Shown here: piece after piece, positions 41,982 to 49,409 of the stretch
Position numbering within the stretch: position 1 is the first letter of the stretch
How the letters are laid out: every line of letters begins with the position of its first letter
From: Ruminococcus sp.
GTDB taxonomy: Bacteria; Bacillota; Clostridia; Lachnospirales; Lachnospiraceae
NCBI GenBank assembly: GCA_020024635.1
Contig: JAHHTL010000002.1
Coordinates: 27,835 to 91,834 of the forward strand
Direction of reading: 5' to 3'
DNA length: 64,000 bases
Notes under the pieces: generated by a model
Databases searched by the model: none
What the model was told of the DNA's origin: nothing
Seen by the model: only the letters and a program-made list of their open reading frames with translations
Program-made: the position numbers and the translations under genes

Positions 41982-42941
41982 ATGACGATAGAATATAGGA
42001 TCATAGAAAATGAAATTGAGATTATTCGGTGTTACGGAGTCGACGAAAAGATAGTGATTCCAGAGAAAATAAATGGTTTTCCGGTTACCATGATTGCGCC
42101 CTATGCGTTTTCAGACCGAAAAAGACAGGAAGAAAACGAGGTTCTTGTACAGGAAGAAGAATCAGATCGTTTGTTTCGAGATCAATTTCGTTTGTTGGCG
42201 GGGGCATATGTGAAAGAAATTGTATTTCCGGATAGCGTGAAAAGAATTGGTAATTATATCTTTTATGGATGCAAAAATTTAAAAGCGCTTTCATTTTCCA
42301 ATTTGCTTACGCAGATTGGAAGTGGGGCCTTTACAGGATGTGGAAGGCTAGGTCAATTATCTGTGAATATGATTATAGGAAAACAATCTTGTGTAAAAGA
42401 AATATTAGAAGATCTTTGGCAGAGAATGGATGTGATTTTTACATATTCCAAGGGGCAAACTGTGGTGAAAGTGGTTTTTCCAGAGCATTATGAAGAAGCA
42501 GTGGAAAACACGCCGGCCAGAATTTTGTTTACAAAGCATCATGGTTCTGGGAATGATTATCGGCAGTGCTTTTATGAAAGAACGTTGGATTATGAAAAAT
42601 ATGATCGCATCTTTCCGCTTGCAGCAGCGAGAGAGAAGATAGAGGTGTTAATTGCTATTATCTTTTCTAGATTGCTGTATCCGCAACAACTCTCTGAAAA
42701 AGCAAAAGAAAAATATGTTGCTTTCGTGAAAGAGAATATTACACGGATTCTACCTGTCCTTTTAAAAGGAAATGCAATGGAGGAGATTCAGTGTATCACG
42801 CGCTATCATGCCTGGACAGAAGAGGGAATTGACGCTGCCATAGAAATGGCTTCGACATCTCAAAAAGCAGAGATCACCGGGTACCTCATGAATCAAAAGC
42901 AGAGAGAGTTTAAGGCGAAAAAGAAAAAATATTTGTTGTAA
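41982..42941 (+). CDS. BspA-type leucine-rich-repeat protein with helical C-terminus
   Basis: This 319-residue protein has LRR_5/BspA-like repeats in the N-terminal half: IVIPEKINGFPVTMIAPYAF, then EIVFPDSVKRIGNYIFYGCKNLKALSF and LLTQIGSGAFTGCGRLGQL. Residues 165-319 look alpha-helical and ankyrin- or HEAT-like, ending in a Lys-rich tail (KQREFKAKKKKYLL). There is no signal peptide, so unlike many BspA proteins it is cytosolic. It starts a probable operon with a metallopeptidase-like/vWA protein and a MoxR ATPase, where it might act as a recognition or adaptor part. That role is inference. The function is unknown. Confidence 0.7.
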   Translation: MTIEYRIIENEIEIIRCYGVDEKIVIPEKINGFPVTMIAPYAFSDRKRQEENEVLVQEEESDRLFRDQFRLLAGAYVKEIVFPDSVKRIGNYIFYGCKNLKALSFSNLLTQIGSGAFTGCGRLGQLSVNMIIGKQSCVKEILEDLWQRMDVIFTYSKGQTVVKVVFPEHYEEAVENTPARILFTKHHGSGNDYRQCFYERTLDYEKYDRIFPLAAAREKIEVLIAIIFSRLLYPQQLSEKAKEKYVAFVKENITRILPVLLKGNAMEEIQCITRYHAWTEEGIDAAIEMASTSQKAEITGYLMNQKQREFKAKKKKYLL

Positions 42942-42965
42942 AAATCGGAAGGAGGGGAGAGAAAG

Positions 42966-44348
42966 GTGAAAAAATGGGAGGAGTTTGACGAAAAGGAAGC
43001 AATCATTCGCTTAGATGAGCTGGGAAAACAGATTCTTTTTGCGGCGAGAGATGAATTATATATGGGCATGCGTTTTCTGGATGTTGCATTATGTAGTTTT
43101 GATTATGCAATGGATACGACTATTTCTCCATTTGGAACAGATGGGAGAATCATCTATTTCCACCCACAGCAACTAGGGGGAATGTATCGAACAAATAGAG
43201 TGGAAGTGAATAGAGGGTATCTTCACATGGTAATGCACTGCATTTTCCGACATTTTCTAAAAGGAGATCAAACGGATTTATATTGGAATTTGAGTTGCGA
43301 TATTGCAGTAGAGAGAATCATGGATGGATTTTTTCACCGTTCTGTTCGACACCCTAAAAGTCTGTTGAGAAGGGAAACCTATAGAAAATTAGAACGTGCA
43401 AAAAAAGTACTAAATGCAGAAAGAATCTATGTACTGTTAAAGCAATGGAACTTAACGGAAAAAGAATTTCATAAGATAGCCCAAGAATTTTATGTAGATG
43501 ATCATAAATATTGGATTTCGGATGATCCACAAAAAAAGCCAGATCCAAATTTGCAACAAAAATGGAAAGATCTGGAGGAAAAAATGGAAACGGATTTGGA
43601 GACGTTTTCAAAAGAGGCTGTGGAACAAACCGGAGAGTTACTTGGACAGATCAAAATAGAAAATCGAGAAAAGTACGATTATAAAAAATTTCTTAGAAAA
43701 TTTGCAGTTATGCGAGAAGAAATCGGAGTAGATCCAGATTCATTTGATTATTCTTTTTATAGTTACGGACTTCGGTTATATGGAAATATGCCTTTGATTG
43801 AGCCGCAAGAAACAAAAGAAGTTAAAAAAATCGATGACTTTGTTGTGGTAATTGATACGTCTATGTCCTGTTCTAAGGAACTTACAAAGAAGTTTTTGGA
43901 AGAAACGTATTGTGTACTCAGCGAAGAGAATAGTTTTATGAAAAAAGTGAATGTTCACATATTGCAATGCGATGAGAAGGTGCATTCGGATGTGAAAATT
44001 ACTTCAAAAGAGGAATTGAAATCCTACATGGATCATCTAGAATTGTATGGACAGGGAGGGACCGATTTTCGCCCTGCATTTGCATATGTGGAGGAGCTTT
44101 TAGAACGGGGAGAATTTCAGCAGTTAAAGGGACTGATTTATTTTACGGACGGTTATGGGACCTATCCAAAGAAAATGCCTCGCTATAAGACTGCATTTGT
44201 GTTTATGCAAGAGGATTATCAAGACAGAGACGTTCCGCCATGGGCTGTTAAGTTGATACTGCGGGAAGATGAATGGAACATAGAAAATGGAAAGGATAGA
44301 AATTATGGATATAAAAAGAGCGAAACAAGAGGTGAAGAATTCGATTGA
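42966..44348 (+). CDS. DUF2201-type protein: metallopeptidase-like domain plus vWA-like domain
   Basis: This 460-residue protein has an N-terminal putative metallopeptidase domain (about 1-270) and a C-terminal von Willebrand factor A-like domain (about 285-440). The zincin helix reads HMVMHCIFRH (87-96). Histidines are kept but the catalytic Glu of HExxH is Met88, so peptidase activity is doubtful. The vWA MIDAS motif VVIDTSMSCS (DxSxS) is intact, with GGTDFRPAF and YFTDGYGTYP as the other metal-site blocks. The start is a GTG at 42966 after GGAGGGGAG. It overlaps the MoxR gene by 44 bases, the usual sign of a vWA-MoxR partnership. Confidence 0.82.
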   Translation: MKKWEEFDEKEAIIRLDELGKQILFAARDELYMGMRFLDVALCSFDYAMDTTISPFGTDGRIIYFHPQQLGGMYRTNRVEVNRGYLHMVMHCIFRHFLKGDQTDLYWNLSCDIAVERIMDGFFHRSVRHPKSLLRRETYRKLERAKKVLNAERIYVLLKQWNLTEKEFHKIAQEFYVDDHKYWISDDPQKKPDPNLQQKWKDLEEKMETDLETFSKEAVEQTGELLGQIKIENREKYDYKKFLRKFAVMREEIGVDPDSFDYSFYSYGLRLYGNMPLIEPQETKEVKKIDDFVVVIDTSMSCSKELTKKFLEETYCVLSEENSFMKKVNVHILQCDEKVHSDVKITSKEELKSYMDHLELYGQGGTDFRPAFAYVEELLERGEFQQLKGLIYFTDGYGTYPKKMPRYKTAFVFMQEDYQDRDVPPWAVKLILREDEWNIENGKDRNYGYKKSETRGEEFD

Positions 44349-45816
44349 AGCTTATCTTTTAAAAGATGAGTATGGGAACTATAGAATTCCAGTCATCCGA
44401 CAAAGACCTGTGTTTTTGATTGGACCACCGGGAATAGGAAAGACACAGATTATGGAACAGATTGCAAAAGAATGTAAAATTGCATTGGTTTCTTATACCA
44501 TTACACATCATACCAGACAAAGTGCAGTGGGACTTCCTTTTATAAAAGAGAAAACGTATGAGGGTAAAACTTATTCGGTGACCGAATATACAATGAGTGA
44601 AATTATTGCATCGGTGTACGAAAAGATGGAGCAGACAGGCTTAAAAGAAGGGATTTTGTTTATCGATGAAATTAATTGTGTATCAGAGACACTTGCGCCT
44701 ACGATGTTGCAGTTTTTGCAAGGAAAAACATTTGGAAATCAGAAAGTGCCAGAAGGATGGGTAATTGTAGCCGCAGGAAATCCACCAGAATACAATAAAT
44801 CTGTAAGAGAATTTGACGTAGTGACTTTGGATCGAATTAAAAAGATTGATGTAGAAAGCAATTTTGAAGTTTGGAAGGAATATGCATATAAACACGAAAT
44901 ACATGCAGCTGTGATTTCCTATTTGGAATTAAGAAAAGAGAATTTTTATCGAATAGAGACAACGGTGGATGGAAAATATTTTGCCACTGCAAGAGGATGG
45001 GAAGATCTTTCGCAGTTCATAAAAACATATGAATATTTAGGAAAAACAGTAGATCGAGAAGTAATACTTCAGTATATTCAGCACACGAAAATTGCAAAGG
45101 ATTTTGCGAATTATTTGGAATTATATTACAAATATAAAAAAGACTATGCAATCGAACAGCTTTTAGACGGTCACTGGGATGTGGGAACGTTAAAGAAAAT
45201 AAGAACAGCGCAGTTTGATGAACATTTAAGTATCATCAGTCTTTTAAATGGAAAATTAGGGGAACACTTTAAAATTTGTTATGAAAATAGTAATTCTATT
45301 GAAAAACTTTATGATTATTTGTTGATTTATAAGCAAAATCACGATACACTGCATATGGAAGATATCGTAAAGAAAGCGGATTCTGATTGGAAGGAAAAAA
45401 AGAAATCAGAACTTCTTACCCGTCAGGAAGATAAGATGTTCCGACGGACTGTGGATACGTTGGAAACCTTTTCCATGAATATGAAAGGGAAGTCCTATAC
45501 GAACCAACAAGCGTTTGATCGGGTTAAAACGCTGTTTGATGAGTTGGTAGCAGAAGAAGAAAAAGAAACGCAAAAAACAGCAGAACAATTGGAAAATGTA
45601 TTCCGTTTTCTGGAAGAAGCTTTTGGAGAAAGCCAAGAAATGGTTGCCTTTATTACAGAATTAAATGCAAATTATTATAGTATGTGGTTCATTAAAGAAA
45701 ATGGCAGCGATTTATATTTTAAATATAATAAAGGACTTTTATTTGATGCGCGTCAAAAGAAACTCGTACATCAAATGGAAGATATTGAAGAAATGTTGAA
45801 TTTTACGTTAAAATAA
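44305..45816 (+). CDS. MoxR-type AAA+ ATPase
   Basis: This 503-residue AAA+ protein has Walker A GPPGIGKT (40-47), Walker B GILFIDEIN and a sensor-1-like VAAGNPPEYN, all typical of the MoxR branch. The C-terminal half is helical with a Lys/Glu-rich stretch. MoxR ATPases partner with vWA-domain proteins as chaperone-like remodelers that insert metals or activate complexes. The preferred ATG at 44305 follows AAAGGATAG. An in-frame ATG at 44287 is possible. The coding region overlaps the vWA gene, supporting a stoichiometric complex. The target is unknown; the LRR protein upstream is a candidate. Confidence 0.83.
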   Translation: MDIKRAKQEVKNSIEAYLLKDEYGNYRIPVIRQRPVFLIGPPGIGKTQIMEQIAKECKIALVSYTITHHTRQSAVGLPFIKEKTYEGKTYSVTEYTMSEIIASVYEKMEQTGLKEGILFIDEINCVSETLAPTMLQFLQGKTFGNQKVPEGWVIVAAGNPPEYNKSVREFDVVTLDRIKKIDVESNFEVWKEYAYKHEIHAAVISYLELRKENFYRIETTVDGKYFATARGWEDLSQFIKTYEYLGKTVDREVILQYIQHTKIAKDFANYLELYYKYKKDYAIEQLLDGHWDVGTLKKIRTAQFDEHLSIISLLNGKLGEHFKICYENSNSIEKLYDYLLIYKQNHDTLHMEDIVKKADSDWKEKKKSELLTRQEDKMFRRTVDTLETFSMNMKGKSYTNQQAFDRVKTLFDELVAEEEKETQKTAEQLENVFRFLEEAFGESQEMVAFITELNANYYSMWFIKENGSDLYFKYNKGLLFDARQKKLVHQMEDIEEMLNFTLK

Positions 45817-45844
45817 CAGGTGGATTATAGAAGAAGGATAGAAC

Positions 45845-46627
45845 ATGAGCAAAAAACAGAATCGAAAAAAAAAGAGAAAAAAGACTGTGGGAGAAAAGAT
45901 CCTAAACGTCTTATTGTATACCGCAATTGCAGTTTTTGTTTTTTCGCTGATAAAAGTTGTGGTTATGTTGGCTCCCTATTACAGTGGAGAAAAAACGTAT
46001 GACCAAGTAAAAGCGGATGCAATTATTGTGGAAGATAAGGACAAAGAAGAGAAGCCTGCATTTCAGGTGGATTTTAAAATGTTAAAAGCGGAAAATCCAG
46101 ATACCGTCGGTTGGATCCGTTTTGAAGAACCATCGGTCATTAGTTATCCGATTGTGAAGAGTTTGGATAATCAGGAATATTTGACTTTAACATTTTCCAG
46201 AACACCAAACAAATTAGGAGCCATATTTATGGATAAAGATAATTCTTCTGATTTTTCTGATCGGAATACCATTATATATGGTCATAATATGATGGTAGGG
46301 GAGCAAATGTTTACCAGTCTTCATAACTATAACGAAGAAGAATTTTTACGCAAACATCCATACTTCTATATTTACGATTTAGAGAATAAAGAAATGAAGT
46401 TTCGTATTTTTTCTGTCGGCGAAATAAAGAGTGAAGAAGACAATTATAGGATTGATTTTCCAACAGAAGAGTCGGTAAATGAATTTTTAGAAACATGTAA
46501 ATATTCGTCTTACTATGATGTGGATGTAAAGCTAGATGCAGAGTCGAAAATTGTCACGCTGTCTACATGCACAGATTCCAATAGTGAGGAGAGTCGTTTT
46601 GTAATACAAGGGGTGCTGGAGGAATAG
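45845..46627 (+). CDS. Class B sortase
   Basis: This 260-residue transpeptidase anchors proteins to the cell wall. A basic N-terminus is followed by one transmembrane helix (20-42). The catalytic residues are His147 (in YGHNM), Cys242 (in TLSTC) and Arg251 (in ESRF). The DTVGWIRF and LDNQEYL blocks and the long insert before the Cys are class B features. No LPxTG- or NPxTN-like substrate is seen nearby. It follows the MoxR gene by 28 bases and precedes DUF951 by 2, which may be read-through rather than functional linkage. Confidence 0.92.
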   Translation: MSKKQNRKKKRKKTVGEKILNVLLYTAIAVFVFSLIKVVVMLAPYYSGEKTYDQVKADAIIVEDKDKEEKPAFQVDFKMLKAENPDTVGWIRFEEPSVISYPIVKSLDNQEYLTLTFSRTPNKLGAIFMDKDNSSDFSDRNTIIYGHNMMVGEQMFTSLHNYNEEEFLRKHPYFYIYDLENKEMKFRIFSVGEIKSEEDNYRIDFPTEESVNEFLETCKYSSYYDVDVKLDAESKIVTLSTCTDSNSEESRFVIQGVLEE

Positions 46628-46629
46628 GT

Positions 46630-46818
46630 ATGGAGAATAAGTTTGAAGTTGGCGATGTGATTAAAATGAAAAAAGCACATCCATGTGGAAGTTATGAATG
46701 GCAGATTTTGCGCGTAGGAGCAGATTTTCGATTAAAATGTACAGGGTGTGGACATCAAATTATGATTGCAAGGAAATTGGTGGAGAAGAATACAAAAGAA
46801 ATTCGTAAAAAGGCTTGA
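46630..46818 (+). CDS. DUF951 small zinc-ribbon-like protein
   Basis: This 62-residue basic protein matches DUF951: FEVGDVIKMKKAHPCGSYEWQILRVGADFRLKCTGCGHQIMI. The C-terminal CTGC pair and an upstream Cys suggest a metal site. DUF951 genes in Firmicutes often lie next to rpsF or a mechanosensitive channel, as here before rpsF, hinting at an RNA or ribosome role, unproven. The rpsF promoter -35 overlaps its stop codon. Confidence 0.88.
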   Translation: MENKFEVGDVIKMKKAHPCGSYEWQILRVGADFRLKCTGCGHQIMIARKLVEKNTKEIRKKA

Positions 46819-46843
46819 TATAAAAGAAAATCTATGCTATCAT
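46815..46843 (+). promoter_or_regulatory. rpsF-ssb-rpsR promoter
   Basis: TTGATA, 17 bases, TATCAT, with the -35 overlapping the DUF951 stop codon. Confidence 0.75.
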
Positions 46844-46856
46844 ATGTATTCGTGAC

Positions 46857-46932
46857 GTACTGTGAAATTTGATGATTTCACGTAAATCAAAATTCCTTGT
46901 TCCCGTGGAAATTGGGAGCCAGAGACCATAAG
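46857..46932 (+). promoter_or_regulatory. Structured rpsF leader, candidate S6:S18 autoregulatory site
   Basis: A GTGAAAT/ATTTCAC hairpin (46862-46881) is followed by two mutually exclusive pairings, GTTCCC with GGGAGC (46899-46904 and 46914-46919) and TTCC with GGAA. A CCCGTGG segment lies in the loop region. S6:S18 is known to bind a CCG-containing leader structure in other bacteria. The assignment here is a guess from position and the CCG. Confidence 0.4.
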
Positions 46933-46946
46933 GAGGTGCAAAAGAC

Positions 46947-47234
46947 ATGAACAAGTACGAATTAGCTGTTGTAGTCAGTGCAAAAATCGAAGACGACGCT
47001 AGAGCAGAAGTTGTTGAAAAAGTGAAAGAATTAATCACACGTTTTGGCGGCAATGTTACTGACGTTGATGAATGGGGTAAGAGAAGATTTGCTTACGAAA
47101 TTCAGAAAATGAAAGAAGGATTTTACTATTTCATCCACTTCGAATCTGATAGTACTGTTCCAGGAGAAGTGGAAAACCGTATCCGCATCATGGACAATGT
47201 ACTCAGATATTTATGCGTTAAACAGGAAGCATAG
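46947..47234 (+). CDS. rpsF: 30S ribosomal protein S6
   Basis: At 95 residues this is standard S6, which binds 16S rRNA as a heterodimer with S18. NKYELAVVVSAKI at the start, GGNVTDVDEWGKRRFAYEIQKMKEGFYYFIHFES in the middle and NVLRYLCVKQE at the end are canonical. It begins the rpsF-ssb-rpsR operon. A TAAGGAGGTG ribosome site precedes the ATG. Confidence 0.97.
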   Translation: MNKYELAVVVSAKIEDDARAEVVEKVKELITRFGGNVTDVDEWGKRRFAYEIQKMKEGFYYFIHFESDSTVPGEVENRIRIMDNVLRYLCVKQEA

Positions 47235-47248
47235 AGAAAGAGGTAAAT

Positions 47249-47692
47249 ATGAATAAAGTTGTTTTAGTAGGGCGTCTTACAAGAGACCCTGAAGTGAGAT
47301 ATTCACAAGGTGAGCATGCAACTGCTGTTGCCAGATATACATTAGCAGTTGATCGTAGATTCAGAAGAGACAATGAACCCACAGCAGACTTTATTCCGTG
47401 TGTAGTTTTTGGCCGTTCCGGTGAATTTGCTGAGAAGTATTTTCGTCAGGGAATGCGTGTATCTGTCTCAGGACGTATCCAGACAGGAAGCTATACAAAC
47501 AAAGATGGAATGAAAGTTTATACAACGGAAGTAGTTGTTGAAGAACAAGAATTTGCAGAAAGCAGAGCTGAAAGCGAAGCGAATAGAAATTCCTTTAGTC
47601 AGCCGGCAAGAAACTCATCTCCAAGTGTTGATGCAGGTGACGGATTCATGAATATTCCAGATGGAATCGATGAGGAGTTACCATTCACATAG
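47249..47692 (+). CDS. ssb: Single-stranded DNA-binding protein
   Basis: This 147-residue SSB has the OB-fold N-terminus (MNKVVLVGRLTRDPEVRYSQ, TADFIPCVVFGR, GMRVSVSGRIQTGSYTNKDG) and a low-complexity linker. It ends in the acidic tip GIDEELPF, close to the DDDLPF that recruits repair and replication proteins. It sits between rpsF and rpsR, as in most Firmicutes. Confidence 0.97.
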   Translation: MNKVVLVGRLTRDPEVRYSQGEHATAVARYTLAVDRRFRRDNEPTADFIPCVVFGRSGEFAEKYFRQGMRVSVSGRIQTGSYTNKDGMKVYTTEVVVEEQEFAESRAESEANRNSFSQPARNSSPSVDAGDGFMNIPDGIDEELPFT

Positions 47693-47739
47693 GATATCGT
47701 TGTGAATCTCGCGATGATTAATATAGGAGGTAAAGCGAA

Positions 47740-48006
47740 ATGGCTTTCGAAAAAGGTAGCAGACCAGAAGGCGGCTTCAAGAGAAGAGGTCCAGCCCGTA
47801 GAAGAAAAAAAGTTTGTGTATTCTGTGGTAAAGAGAATAACGAAATCGATTATAAAGACGTAGCAAAATTAAAGAAATATATCTCTGAAAGAGGTAAAAT
47901 TCTTCCTAGAAGAATCACAGGAAACTGTGCAAAACATCAGAGAGCGATCACTGTAGCAATCAAGAGAGCAAGACATATTGCTTTAATGCCATACGTTCAG
48001 GATTAA
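47740..48006 (+). CDS. rpsR: 30S ribosomal protein S18
   Basis: This 88-residue S18 has CVFCGKENNEIDYKDVAKLKKYISERGKILPRRITGNCAKHQRAITVAIKRARHIALMPYV (from about residue 26), the full conserved core including the CxxC-type cysteines. The start follows AGGAGGTAAAGCGAA. A strong terminator ends the operon. Confidence 0.97.
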   Translation: MAFEKGSRPEGGFKRRGPARRRKKVCVFCGKENNEIDYKDVAKLKKYISERGKILPRRITGNCAKHQRAITVAIKRARHIALMPYVQD

Positions 48007-48019
48007 TCAGTAGAGATAG

Positions 48020-48055
48020 GATGCTGTTGTAGTAAATACAATGGCATCTTTTTTT
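48020..48055 (+). terminator. rpsF-ssb-rpsR operon terminator
   Basis: GATGCTGTTGTA and TACAATGGCATC form a 12-bp stem with two G-T pairs, followed by seven T. Confidence 0.88.
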
Positions 48056-48069
48056 GTGCTTTATGCTAC

Positions 48070-48098
48070 TTGACGGAAAAAGGAATTATCCCTATAAT
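48070..48098 (+). promoter_or_regulatory. Promoter of the AI-2E family gene
   Basis: TTGACG, 17 bases, TATAAT, 39 bases before the start codon. Confidence 0.85.
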
Positions 48099-48136
48099 AG
48101 CTGTACAGTGATAACAGATTAGAAGGTGGAGATTAC

Positions 48137-49333
48137 ATGAATTTAGAGAAAGAAAATTTAAGAAAAATCAGAGGATTGATCCTATTTACAATTATTGTTC
48201 TTATCACGTTATGGCAGTACAATACAGTACTACATCTGGCTGTTATGTGTATGCACATTTTATTCCCATTCATAGTGGGTGGGGCAATTGCTTTTATTTT
48301 AAACGTTCCTATGAATTTTATAGAAAAAAAGCTGTTTAAAAACAAAGAGAAAGCGGAGGGAACGTATGCAAGAGGAATTAGTCTTCTTCTAACGATCGTA
48401 TTTGTATGTAGTATCATAGCAATTGTTATTTTTGTTGTAGTTCCAAAACTGGGAACCACGCTGATTTCACTGGGAAAAAATATTCAGGTGTTTATCGTGG
48501 ATGTACAAAGATGGTTGGAGTCACTTTTTACGGATAATCCTGAAATTATCCGTGTGATAGAAGATATAGAAATCAACTGGGATAAATTAATAAACAGTAT
48601 GATTACGTTTTTCAAAAGTGGAGCAGGAAGTGTACTTGGTTCTACAGTGACAGTTGCCAAAAGTATTGTGAGTGCAGTTACTACATTTGTGATTTCATTT
48701 GTTTTTTCGTGCTATATTTTATTGCAGAAAGAACGGTTAAGTATTCAGAGCAAAAAAATATTGTACGCTTATCTCAAGGAAAATCGAGTAGAAAAGATTT
48801 TATCAATCTGCAAACTCACTTATCGAACATTTTCTAATTTTTTGACAGGACAATGTGTAGAGGCAGTTATACTGGGGACGATGTTTGTAGTTGCGATGAG
48901 TGTTTTACGGATGCCATACGCATTGTTAGTTGGTGTATTGATTGCATTTACGGCTTTGATTCCGATTTTTGGGGCATTTATTGGCTGCGTAATTGGTACA
49001 TTTTTGATTCTTGTGGAATCTCCGATAAAAGCCTTGATTTTTCTTATTTTATTCCTTGTTCTGCAACAGGTTGAAGGAAATTTTATTTATCCAAAAGTTG
49101 TTGGAAATTCAGTGGGACTTCCATCTATATGGGTTCTTGCGGCAGTGAGTATTGGTGGAAGCTTAATGGGAGTTGTTGGAATGCTTATTTTTATTCCGAT
49201 GATTTCGGTACTCTACACACTTTTACGAGGAAATGTGTATCAAAGATTGGAGGAAAAAGGAGTTTATGTAGATACTTCTTCTGGAAAACTCCTTCCAATT
49301 TCAGAGGAAAAGGAAAATGCTTCGGAAAAGTAA
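48137..49333 (+). CDS. AI-2E family (PerM/YueF-like) transporter
   Basis: This 398-residue integral membrane protein has about eight transmembrane helices, with two hydrophobic blocks at each end around an extracytoplasmic or amphipathic segment (about 115-165). The C-terminal helices contain LIAFTALIPIFGAFIGCVIGTFLIL and QQVEGNFIYPKVVGNSVGLPSIWVL, the family's most conserved segments. Members include TqsA (AI-2 export) and sodium/proton antiporters, so the substrate is not set. The start follows AGAAGGTGGAG. gdpP follows after 76 bases. Confidence 0.88.
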   Translation: MNLEKENLRKIRGLILFTIIVLITLWQYNTVLHLAVMCMHILFPFIVGGAIAFILNVPMNFIEKKLFKNKEKAEGTYARGISLLLTIVFVCSIIAIVIFVVVPKLGTTLISLGKNIQVFIVDVQRWLESLFTDNPEIIRVIEDIEINWDKLINSMITFFKSGAGSVLGSTVTVAKSIVSAVTTFVISFVFSCYILLQKERLSIQSKKILYAYLKENRVEKILSICKLTYRTFSNFLTGQCVEAVILGTMFVVAMSVLRMPYALLVGVLIAFTALIPIFGAFIGCVIGTFLILVESPIKALIFLILFLVLQQVEGNFIYPKVVGNSVGLPSIWVLAAVSIGGSLMGVVGMLIFIPMISVLYTLLRGNVYQRLEEKGVYVDTSSGKLLPISEEKENASEK

Positions 49334-49409
49334 AAGTGGAATAATTATGGAAAAAGTGATATACTAGATGCGTTAACGAATGAAAGTGAGTATATGAGGA
49401 AATAAGTTC

